Assembly (NCBI GenBank): GCA_036310525.1
Contig: JAXJRQ010000208.1
Coordinates: 1-6,937 of the forward strand
DNA length: 6,937 bases
Direction of reading: 5' to 3'
Source: UBA4716 sp036310525
GTDB taxonomy: Bacteria > Bacillota > Clostridia > UBA1381
Part shown: piece by piece, positions 1-6,792 of the stretch
How positions within the stretch are numbered: position 1 is the first letter of the stretch
Layout: the number at the start of each line of letters is the position of its first letter
Position numbers and translations under genes: made by a program
The notes under the pieces: model-generated
The model's database searches: none
Told to the model about the DNA's origin: nothing
The model's input: only the letters and a program-made list of their open reading frames with translations

Positions 1-1452
1 GTATTTGAAATGGAGCATGAAGGTTGTATTTATTATTTTGTTGACAATGAATTTTATTTCAACGGCGACAAACCATATGACTACATTCATCTTGACTGCG
101 AAAAATTCATATTTTTCTCAAAGGCAGTTCTTTCACTTTTACCGACGCTTAATTTCTGTCCTGATGTAATTAACTGTAACGACTGGCAGACAGGGCCTAT
201 ACCCGTATTTCTCGACACTTTCAGAGACAATCCTTTCTTCCAGAATATAAAGACAGTTATGACAATCCATAACCTCAAATTCCAGGGAAGATGGGATTTT
301 GACAAGATAAAGGACGCAATGGGTATAAGTGACTACTACTTTACACCCGACAAAATGGAATACTACAAGGACGCCAACCTGCTAAAGGGCGGTATGGTTT
401 ATGCCAATAAAATATCTACAGTCTCCGACACATATGCAAACGAAATCACAACAGCAGAGTACGGCGAAGGTCTTGACAGCCTTTTAAGAGCAAGACGTTC
501 CGATTTATGGGGCATTGTAAACGGTATTTCATATACAGACTGGAATCCGTCAACGGATAAATGTCTGTACACGAATTATACTGCAAAAACAGTTCACAAG
601 AAAAAGGCAACAAACAAGACAAAGCTTCAGGCAGAGTTAGGTCTTCCTGTCGATGAAAACAAATTTATGGTTGGTATTGTTTCACGCCTTACCGACCAGA
701 AAGGCTTTGACCTTGTTGCATACAGAATTGAAGAATTGTGTGCAGGCGGTATGCAGGTTGTAGTGCTTGGTACGGGTGACGAAAAATACGAAAACCTATT
801 CCGCCACTACGCATGGAAATATCCCGACAGATTCTCGGCGCAGATTTATTTCTCCAATGATATGTCACACAAGATTTACGGTGCATGTGATGCATTCCTC
901 ATGCCGTCAAGATTTGAACCGTGCGGTCTTTCACAGCTTATCAGCATGCGCTACGGAACACTTCCCATTGTACGTGAAACGGGCGGTCTTAAAGACACTG
1001 TTGAAGCATACAATGAATTTACGGGCGAAGGTACAGGTTTTTCATTTGCCAACTATAATGCCGATGAAATGATGAATACCATTAATTATGCTATGCGCAC
1101 ATACTACGATAACCGTGACAGCTGGAACAAAATTGTAGACAACGCAATGGCAAAGGATTATTCATGGAATGTATCGGCGCAAAAATATATTCAGTTGTAT
1201 CAGGAGATTACGGGAATACATGATGTTGCACCTGCCAAGCCCGCAAAAAAATCCACCTTTGAAAAGGATTTGAAGAAAAACGCAGAAGCCTCAGCAAAAA
1301 AGGCAGTAAAAGCCGCAAAAGAGCCGAAGGTAATCGAGGTTGAAAATCCTTTCGAGAAAAAGAAAGCACCTGCAAAGAAAAGCAGTGCTAAAAAGCCGGC
1401 AACGAAAAAATCCCCGGTAAAGGGCAGTAAAAAATCCCCTGCCAAAGCATAA
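1..1452 (+). CDS. glgA: Glycogen synthase (GT5 family), 5'-truncated by the window edge, with a lysine-rich C-terminal tail
   Basis: GlgA transfers glucose from a nucleotide sugar (ADP-glucose in most bacteria) to the non-reducing end of alpha-1,4-glucan in the cytoplasm. The frame is open from base 1, so the ATG at 10 is internal. By comparison with E. coli GlgA about 70-80 residues are missing, including the N-terminal KTGGL loop. Counting codons from base 1, visible landmarks are NDWQTG (D61, matching E. coli D137), TIHNL (H90/H161), SRLTDQKG (R229 and K234, matching R300 and K305) and SRFEPCGLSQ (E306, matching E377). These give a near-constant offset, so the catalytic C-terminal Rossmann domain is intact. 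The GT5 core ends near codon 407, where E. coli GlgA ends; about 74 further residues are 32% Lys, rich in Ala and Pro, with SPVK and SPAK motifs. Stop TAA is at 1450-1452. The tail is genuinely in frame, not a readthrough. The family call is secure; the donor sugar is inferred. Confidence 0.96.
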   Translation, partial: VFEMEHEGCIYYFVDNEFYFNGDKPYDYIHLDCEKFIFFSKAVLSLLPTLNFCPDVINCNDWQTGPIPVFLDTFRDNPFFQNIKTVMTIHNLKFQGRWDFDKIKDAMGISDYYFTPDKMEYYKDANLLKGGMVYANKISTVSDTYANEITTAEYGEGLDSLLRARRSDLWGIVNGISYTDWNPSTDKCLYTNYTAKTVHKKKATNKTKLQAELGLPVDENKFMVGIVSRLTDQKGFDLVAYRIEELCAGGMQVVVLGTGDEKYENLFRHYAWKYPDRFSAQIYFSNDMSHKIYGACDAFLMPSRFEPCGLSQLISMRYGTLPIVRETGGLKDTVEAYNEFTGEGTGFSFANYNADEMMNTINYAMRTYYDNRDSWNKIVDNAMAKDYSWNVSAQKYIQLYQEITGIHDVAPAKPAKKSTFEKDLKKNAEASAKKAVKAAKEPKVIEVENPFEKKKAPAKKSSAKKPATKKSPVKGSKKSPAKA

Positions 1453-1521
1453 TAATTGCAAAAATAATGCCGCTTTGCGGATTCATATATATTAATCAAG
1501 AAAAAGAGAGGTAAACAGAGT

Positions 1522-3993
1522 ATGGCTGTTAAAGGAACGGCAAAGAAGAAGCTCACCGCTGCCGAGGTAGCTTTGAAAAATGAAATTATCGGCAAAGTAA
1601 ACAGACATTTCGGAAAGGTCATAGAGGAAGCAACTCCGCATATGATTTATTCTGCATGTGCATTAACAGTAAGAGACCGCATAATGGAAATGTGGGCAAA
1701 ATCCCACAAGCAGGTAAAGAAAGAAGGCTCAAAAAAGCTTTATTATCTTTCATTTGAATTCCTTATGGGAAGACTTTTATGCACAAATATATTAAACCTG
1801 ATGCAGACAGATGAATACAAGCACGTGCTTGAGGACATGGGATATGCACTTCCCGAGATTGCAGAGCTTGAAAACGATGCAGGTCTCGGAAACGGCGGTC
1901 TCGGACGTCTTGCGGCATGTTTTATAGATTCACTCACGACTATGGATTTACCGGCTTACGGATGTACTTTAAGATACGAATACGGTCTTTTCAGACAGAA
2001 GATTGTAGACGGTTATCAGACAGAGCTTCCCGATACATGGTTGGAAAACGGCAATGCATGGGAGGTTGCACGTCCCGAGGAATCAGTTGAAGTACGCTTC
2101 GGCGGTGAGGTATACAGCGACTGGCAGGACGGAAAAATGGTTTTCAGATACGAAAATGACCGTAAGGTTATCGCTATGCCCTACGACGTTCCCCTGTGCG
2201 GATACGATTCAAAGATTATCAATAAATTAAGACTCTGGAGCGCAAAATCACCCAACAACTTTGACATGAAGGCGTTCAACAGCGGTGATTATTCAAGAGC
2301 AATCGAAGAAAAGCACCTTGCAGAGGTTATCTCAAAGGTACTTTACCCCGAAGACAACCACACTGAAGGTAAAGAGCTTCGTTTAAAGCAGCAGTATTTC
2401 CTTGTATCTGCTACATTACAGTGGATTTTGAGAGAATTTGAGCAGAGAAACGGTCAGGACTGGGCAAAGCTTCCCGATAAAATTGTTATTCACATCAATG
2501 ACACTCACCCGACAATGGCAATCCCTGAAATGATGCGTCTGCTTATGGACGAAAAAGGTCTTGGCTGGGACGAAGCATGGGATATTGTCACACACGTATT
2601 CGCTTATACAAACCACACAGTTATGAGCGAGGCGCTTGAAAAGTGGCCGCTTGATATGTTCAAGAAGGTTCTTCCCCGTCTTTATCTGATTGTAGAAGAA
2701 ATGAACAGACGTCTTATGATAAGACTTGAAGAATTCTACCCCAATGACCCGGGCAAGCATAAGTATATGGCAATTATTTCAGATAACCAGATATTTATGG
2801 CAAATATGTGTTTAGCAAGCTGTTTTGCTGTAAACGGTGTATCCAAGCTTCACACGGATATTCTTAAGAAAGACATATTCGCTGATTACTACCGCATGGA
2901 TACAGAGCGTTTCCACGCAATTACAAACGGTATCACCTTCCGTCGCTGGGTGGCAAACTGTAACCCGGCGCTTACAGAGCTTATCGACTCAAAAATCGGC
3001 AAAGGCTGGCTTAAGGACGCAGATAAGCTTGCAGGTCTTAAGGAATTTGCAAACGATGAAAAATTCCAGGCTGAATTCAATAAAATCAAGTACAACAACA
3101 AGGTTGAACTTGCAAAATATATCAAAGAGCACAACAACATTGATATTAACCCCGATTCAATATTTGACGTTCAGTGTAAGAGACTTCATGAATACAAGCG
3201 TCAGATGATGAATGTGCTTCATATCATCGCTGAATACAACAGAATTCTTGAAGACCCCAACTACGATTACTACCCCAAGACCTATATCTTCGGTGCTAAG
3301 GCAGCTCCGGGTTACACAAGAGCAAAGCTTATCATTAAGCTCATAAATTCAGTCGGCGATATGATTAACAACGACGAAAGAATTAACGGCAAAATCAAGG
3401 TTGTATTCATCGAAAACTACGGTGTTTCAATTGCAGAAAAGCTTATCATTGCCGCTGATGTTTCAGAGCAGATTTCAACTGCCGGTAAGGAAGCATCGGG
3501 TACAGGTAACATGAAGTTCATGCTTAACGGTGCTGTTACAATCGGTACACTCGACGGTGCAAACGTTGAAATGCTTGAGCAGGTCGGAGAGGATAATATC
3601 TATATCTTCGGTCTTAAGGCTGATGAGGTTGACGCACGTGTAAGATATTCAGGCATGGACGAAGTAAAAACAATTTACTCAACCAACAACGCTTTAAGAC
3701 GTGCGCTTGAAATGCTTATCGACGGAAGTCTTTGTCCGTCAAATAATCAGTTGTTCAAGGATTTGTATGAAACACTTATGTTCGGTGACTACGGTTATCC
3801 CGACACATACATGGTAATTAGAGACTTTGAAGAGTATATGCATACTCACGAAAAGATTTCAAAAGATTATCAGAACAGAAAAGAATGGACTGCAAAGGCT
3901 ATCATGAACACTGCTATGTCAGGCTTCTTCTCAAGCGACAGAACAATCGGCGAATACAACAAGAAAATATGGCATCTTAAGGCTATTAAATAA
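1522..3993 (+). CDS. glgP: Glycogen/starch/alpha-glucan phosphorylase (GT35)
   Basis: GlgP cleaves terminal alpha-1,4 bonds of glycogen or maltodextrin with phosphate, giving glucose-1-phosphate; it needs pyridoxal phosphate and is cytoplasmic. The 823 residues match the usual bacterial length of about 800-830. Landmarks in order: LSFEFLMGRLL (76-86), GLGNGGLGRLAACFIDS (121-137), an INDTHP block, YTNHTVMSEALEKWP, RLHEYKRQ, and the family signature EASGTGNMKFMLN (657-669), whose K665 is the expected Schiff-base lysine for PLP. TLDGANVEM follows. Nothing looks broken. The ATG at 1522 is preceded by AGAGAGGT (1505-1512) with a 9-nt gap, supporting this start. The first ten residues are Lys-rich, a mild echo of the GlgA tail. 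It lies 69 bp after glgA with no terminator or convincing promoter between, so co-transcription is likely; two hairpins with U-tracts follow the stop. Maltodextrin phosphorylase is the same family and cannot be excluded from sequence alone. Confidence 0.98.
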   Translation: MAVKGTAKKKLTAAEVALKNEIIGKVNRHFGKVIEEATPHMIYSACALTVRDRIMEMWAKSHKQVKKEGSKKLYYLSFEFLMGRLLCTNILNLMQTDEYKHVLEDMGYALPEIAELENDAGLGNGGLGRLAACFIDSLTTMDLPAYGCTLRYEYGLFRQKIVDGYQTELPDTWLENGNAWEVARPEESVEVRFGGEVYSDWQDGKMVFRYENDRKVIAMPYDVPLCGYDSKIINKLRLWSAKSPNNFDMKAFNSGDYSRAIEEKHLAEVISKVLYPEDNHTEGKELRLKQQYFLVSATLQWILREFEQRNGQDWAKLPDKIVIHINDTHPTMAIPEMMRLLMDEKGLGWDEAWDIVTHVFAYTNHTVMSEALEKWPLDMFKKVLPRLYLIVEEMNRRLMIRLEEFYPNDPGKHKYMAIISDNQIFMANMCLASCFAVNGVSKLHTDILKKDIFADYYRMDTERFHAITNGITFRRWVANCNPALTELIDSKIGKGWLKDADKLAGLKEFANDEKFQAEFNKIKYNNKVELAKYIKEHNNIDINPDSIFDVQCKRLHEYKRQMMNVLHIIAEYNRILEDPNYDYYPKTYIFGAKAAPGYTRAKLIIKLINSVGDMINNDERINGKIKVVFIENYGVSIAEKLIIAADVSEQISTAGKEASGTGNMKFMLNGAVTIGTLDGANVEMLEQVGEDNIYIFGLKADEVDARVRYSGMDEVKTIYSTNNALRRALEMLIDGSLCPSNNQLFKDLYETLMFGDYGYPDTYMVIRDFEEYMHTHEKISKDYQNRKEWTAKAIMNTAMSGFFSSDRTIGEYNKKIWHLKAIK

Positions 3994-4050
3994 CGAAATG
4001 TACCCTGAATATTCAGGGTACATTTTTTCATGGTATCAACATTTCGTTAT
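3990..4050. repeat. Interrupted long palindrome overlapping the glgP stop codon
   Basis: ATAACGAAATG at 3990-4000 is perfectly inverted as CATTTCGTTAT at 4040-4050. Directly inside the left arm, 4001-4010 (TACCCTGAAT) and 4011-4020 (ATTCAGGGTA) form a second perfect inverted pair with no spacer. Only the 19 bases 4021-4039 separate the inner palindrome from the right outer arm. That segment begins with CATTT, and CATTT recurs at 4040-4044, so deleting 19 nt between the copies would restore a perfect 42-bp palindrome. The left arm contains the glgP TAA stop (3991-3993). The structure is directly visible; its origin and any role are inference. Confidence 0.85.
3996..4028 (+). terminator. Rho-independent terminator of glgP (first hairpin)
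   Basis: A perfect 30-bp palindrome (3996-4025, centred between 4010 and 4011) lies 2 nt after the glgP stop. The stem reads AAATGTACCCTGA on the 5' side, with a short AT-rich apex. It runs into six T residues at 4023-4028, as expected of an intrinsic terminator for rightward transcription. On the other strand the same hairpin is followed only by ATTTCGTTATTT, a weaker U-rich stretch, so partial bidirectional use is possible. Confidence 0.88.
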
Positions 4051-4091
4051 GCAAGCTTCATATTTTCTAAAATATGAAGCTTGCACTTTTT
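4051..4091 (+). terminator. Second hairpin in the convergent junction, U-tract on the + strand
   Basis: GCAAGCTTCATATTTT (4051-4066) and its exact reverse complement (4069-4084) form a 16-bp stem around CT, so the effective loop is about four bases. AC and then five T residues (4087-4091) follow on the + strand, giving a second, back-up terminator for glgP. The stem lies 9 nt beyond the stop of the leftward ABC-F gene and may also help end that transcript. However, its leftward flank is ATAACGAAATG, without a U-run, so that use is less certain. It begins immediately where the interrupted palindrome ends. Confidence 0.8.
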
Positions 4092-4093
4092 CC

Positions 4094-5647
4094 CTATACA
4101 ATTTTAGTGCTCCATTCGGAAACATCCCATATTTCATCAACTACTCCGCTGTAAAAGTCACTCTCGTGACTTACAAGCAGTACCGTCCCCTTAAATTCCT
4201 TTATCGCCTTTGCAAGCTCTGCTTTGGCGTCAATATCAAGGTGGTTTGTAGGTTCGTCAAGCACAAGCACATTTATCGGATTTTGCATGATTTTGCAAAG
4301 TCTGACCTTTGCATTTTCTCCACCCGATAACACACGCATCTGTGTAGTTATATGCTCGGTAGTAAGTCCGCATTTTGCAAGTGCCGCACGTGCTTCCGCA
4401 TTTGTGAATGACGGGAATTCGTCCCAGAATTCATCAAGTGCTGTTTTGTCCGACATACTCTCTTCCTGCTCAAAATATCCCACATTAATAAACTGGTCAT
4501 GCTCTATCACTCCATCAAGCGGAGGAATAATTTTCAGTAATGTCTTTAAAAGCGTAGATTTTCCGAGTCCGTTTACTCCCTTTATGGCGATTTTCTTGTT
4601 ACGCTCAATTTCAAGACTGATTTTCTTTGTAAGCGGTGAGTCGTAGCCGATAATCAAATCCTTTGCCGAAATTACCACCTTACCCGGTGAACGGTCAAAC
4701 TTGAACGAGAATGACGGCTTCACCTTTTCGGGAGTAAGACTTATTCTGTCCATTTTGTCAAGCTCCTTCTGTCTTGACCTCGCAAGCGTCGCAGTTGCCG
4801 CACGTGCCTTATTCTTAGCCACAAATTCTTCAAGGTCGGCAATCTTTTTCTGTTGCTTCTTGTACGCCTGCTCAACCTGCTGTTTTTTCAGCTCATGCAT
4901 TCTCAAAAAGTCATCATATGTGCCTTTATAACGTGTCAGAATTGTATTTTCAAGATGATATATGACATTGGTCACGTTTGTAAGAAACGGTATATCGTGC
5001 GATACAAGAATAAATGCATTCTCATAATTCTGCAAAAATTCCGTCAGCCAGTTTATATGATTTTCATCAAGGAAGTTCGTAGGCTCGTCAAGAATTAAAA
5101 TCATCGGATTTTCAAGTAGAACCTTTGCCAGAAGCACTTTCGCTCTCTGACCGCCGCTAAGCTCCGTAACGTCCTTATCAAGTCCGATTTCACCCAGTCC
5201 GAGTCCGTTTGCGTATTCGGAAATTTTCGTATCAATGGTGTAATAGCCTGATGAATCAAGGATTTCCTGAATCTCGCCGACTTCCTCCATCATCTGTGCA
5301 ATCTCATCATCCGATGCCTCTGCCATTTTGTCATACATACTTATCATTTCCGCTTCAAGCGTACTAAGGTGCGAAAATGCGTCTCTTAATACATCTCTGA
5401 TAGTCTTGCCCTTTTCAAGCGTTGAATACTGGTCAAGATAACCGTATGTTATATGTCGGCACCACTCAACAGTACCGTTATCGGGCATCAGCTCGCCCGT
5501 TATAATCTTCAAAAACGTGGATTTACCCTCTCCATTTGCACCAATAAGTCCGATGTGTTCACCCTTTAACAAACGAAAGCTTGCATCCTCAAGAATTTGT
5601 CTGCCTCCGAAGCTGTGTGTTATATTTTCTGCATTTAATATGCTCAT
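4094..5647 (-). CDS. ABC-F family ATP-binding protein (duplicated ATPase, ribosome-associated type)
   Basis: This is a soluble tandem ABC ATPase of 517 residues with no membrane segments, as in ABC-F proteins, which bind the ribosomal E site and relieve stalled translation or protect from antibiotics. First domain: Walker A GANGEGKST (36-44), signature LSGGQ (163-167), Walker B ending LDEPT (E188), and H-loop SHD (H217). A charged helical linker (about 250-310, with EFVAKNKARAATATLARSRQ) is the P-site tRNA-interaction region of the family. Second domain: GVNGLGKST (357-365), LSGGE (440-444), LDEPTNHLD (E465) and SHE (H494). Both catalytic glutamates are present. The linker resembles the YdiF/YfmR-type housekeeping group more than known resistance proteins, from memory only. 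The ATG has AAAGGAG (5661-5655) with a 7-nt gap. It starts 21 bp after glsA, so it is probably the second gene of that operon. No specific gene symbol is justified. Confidence 0.95.
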   Translation of the reverse strand: MSILNAENITHSFGGRQILEDASFRLLKGEHIGLIGANGEGKSTFLKIITGELMPDNGTVEWCRHITYGYLDQYSTLEKGKTIRDVLRDAFSHLSTLEAEMISMYDKMAEASDDEIAQMMEEVGEIQEILDSSGYYTIDTKISEYANGLGLGEIGLDKDVTELSGGQRAKVLLAKVLLENPMILILDEPTNFLDENHINWLTEFLQNYENAFILVSHDIPFLTNVTNVIYHLENTILTRYKGTYDDFLRMHELKKQQVEQAYKKQQKKIADLEEFVAKNKARAATATLARSRQKELDKMDRISLTPEKVKPSFSFKFDRSPGKVVISAKDLIIGYDSPLTKKISLEIERNKKIAIKGVNGLGKSTLLKTLLKIIPPLDGVIEHDQFINVGYFEQEESMSDKTALDEFWDEFPSFTNAEARAALAKCGLTTEHITTQMRVLSGGENAKVRLCKIMQNPINVLVLDEPTNHLDIDAKAELAKAIKEFKGTVLLVSHESDFYSGVVDEIWDVSEWSTKIV

Positions 5648-5668
5648 TATTGTTCTCCTTTGTGGTTT

Positions 5669-6586
5669 TTAAAAAATACTTAGCTCTAATTCTTTACTCA
5701 ACAATTCCAACGCTTTTATACCTGCAAAGCTGTTGCCCTTACTGTCAAGTGAGGGTGAATAAATCCCTATGCCCATTCTGTTCGGCACTACAGCCATAAT
5801 TCCACCGCCTACTCCGCTTTTCGCAGGCACACCGACATTAATCGCAAACTCTCCTGAACCGTCATACATTCCGCAGGTCATTAATACCGCATTTATATAT
5901 TGAGCATATTTTTTATCAAATATCTGCTCGTTTGTTTTTAAATCCGTTCCTTTATTCGCCAGTACAAATGCTATTCGGGCAAGGTCGACACTTGTTACCT
6001 TTACAGAACATGCACGGAAATAACAGTCGAGAACTTCTTCCACATCAGCGTCAATCATTCCATATGCCTTTAACATATAAGCAAGCGCTCTGTTTTTGCT
6101 TCCGGTTGCTTTTTCCGATAGATATACATCCTCATCCACCTCTAAGAGCGGATTGTCCGCCATTTTTCGGGTAAGATTTAACAGACGTGAAAATTTTTCT
6201 GTATAGGTGTCTCCGTTTATTAACGTACACAATGCAATTGCACCCGTATTTATCATAGGGTTAATGTGTTCACATTTTAATGCCTGGTCGCTGTAATTAA
6301 ATGCATCAAACGGTTTTCCCGTTGCTTCTACACCCACAAGAGAACGCACACATTCTTCCCCTTTGTCCATTAACGCCATCAGAAGAATAATAGGCTTTAT
6401 GATGCTTTGCATAGTGAAATGCTTTTCGTAATCACCGCTGAAATTAATCATATCTGCATCCGAAATAACACATATCCCAAATTTCCCGGCATCAGCCTTA
6501 GCAAGCTCAGGAATGTAGTTTGCAACCGAACCGTATTCAGTGTATTTATAGCATTTATCTAATATATCTTTAAGTAACCCGTTCAT
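5669..6586 (-). CDS. glsA: Glutaminase A (serine-dependent beta-lactamase fold)
   Basis: GlsA hydrolyses L-glutamine to L-glutamate and ammonia in the cytoplasm. The 305 residues match the usual length of about 305-310. The catalytic SxxK motif is S61-I-I-K64. Residues aligning with the ligand-binding set recalled for E. coli YbaS are all present with consistent spacing: N113 (NPMINTGAI), E158, N165 (KNRALAY), Y189 (CYFRACS), Y241 (GMYDGSGEFA) and V259 (PAKSGVGGG). The SxxK surroundings (QSIIKPI) differ from the common QSISKVF form. The ATG at 6586 is supported by GGGAG (6598-6594) 7 nt upstream and by an in-frame stop eight codons before it. A strong promoter lies about 50 bp upstream, and the ABC-F gene follows after 21 bp, so glsA is likely the first gene of a two-gene operon. 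Acid resistance and nitrogen supply are known roles of the family; which applies here cannot be told. Confidence 0.97.
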   Translation of the reverse strand: MNGLLKDILDKCYKYTEYGSVANYIPELAKADAGKFGICVISDADMINFSGDYEKHFTMQSIIKPIILLMALMDKGEECVRSLVGVEATGKPFDAFNYSDQALKCEHINPMINTGAIALCTLINGDTYTEKFSRLLNLTRKMADNPLLEVDEDVYLSEKATGSKNRALAYMLKAYGMIDADVEEVLDCYFRACSVKVTSVDLARIAFVLANKGTDLKTNEQIFDKKYAQYINAVLMTCGMYDGSGEFAINVGVPAKSGVGGGIMAVVPNRMGIGIYSPSLDSKGNSFAGIKALELLSKELELSIF

Positions 6587-6635
6587 TAATAATCTCCCAT
6601 TCCCTTTTTAACACCGTACTCGTATCAACGAAATT

Positions 6636-6664
6636 ATTATAGCATGTTTTAAACAAAAAATCAA
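6636..6664 (-). promoter_or_regulatory. Sigma-A type promoter of the glsA operon, extended -10
   Basis: Reading leftward there is TTGATT (6664-6659), a 17-nt spacer, then a perfect TATAAT (6641-6636). TG sits one base before the -10 box (6644-6643), giving an extended -10. Five of six -35 bases match the TTGACA consensus when TTGATT is scored loosely (four strictly: T, T, G and A). The predicted start near 6629 leaves a leader of about 43 nt before the glsA ATG. Position, spacing and direction fit glsA and the downstream ABC-F gene. No clear operator overlaps it. Confidence 0.85.
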
Positions 6665-6760
6665 TCTTATTAATAGGCTCTATATACCATTTCAGTTTTA
6701 TAGACATAACATTTTTGCAAAAAAACTCAACAAAAATTTAAAAGTAATAATTCTATAAAC

Positions 6761-6792
6761 AAAAATCCCGCAAGGATGTCCTTGCGGGATTT
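6761..6792 (-). terminator. Leftward rho-independent terminator of an off-window transcript
   Basis: AAATCCCGCAAGGA (6763-6776) and its exact reverse complement (6779-6792) form a 14-bp GC-rich stem with TG at the apex. On the - strand the stem runs into TTTTTGTTT (6765-6757), a good U-tract; on the + strand only TTT precedes a G. The terminator therefore chiefly serves transcription coming from the right edge, and it insulates the glsA promoter lying about 100 bp further left. The gene it ends is not visible in the window. Confidence 0.85.

Noticed and set aside
767..1072. Alternative-frame ORFs inside glgA, glgP, the ABC-F gene and glsA.
   Set aside because: They lie within strongly conserved genes on other frames, resemble no family I know, and lack their own ribosome binding sites; they are coding shadows.
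1296..1302. A AAA AAG slippery heptamer in frame within the GlgA tail, like the E. coli dnaX -1 frameshift site.
   Set aside because: No stimulatory hairpin or well-placed upstream Shine-Dalgarno is seen, the -1 frame stops after about 14 codons (TGA 1341-1343), and the same heptamer occurs in frame in glgP at 1731-1737. Lys-rich coding explains it.
1453..1521. Possible promoter or terminator between glgA and glgP (TTGCAA at 1456, TATATT at 1488, CCGC-TTT-GCGG hairpin at 1470-1480).
   Set aside because: The spacer would be 26 nt, far from 17, and the hairpin has a 4-bp stem without a U-tract.
4094..5647. Antibiotic-resistance ABC-F (Vga/Lsa/Msr type).
   Set aside because: The linker looks like the housekeeping YdiF/YfmR type by recollection, and no leader-peptide attenuator precedes the gene. 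A phylogeny with known resistance ABC-F proteins would settle it.
6588..6603. Four-codon upstream ORF (ATG GGA GAT TAT TAA) whose stop overlaps the glsA start.
   Set aside because: The putative SD abuts its ATG too closely, and the GGGAG used by glsA lies inside it; it is most likely chance.
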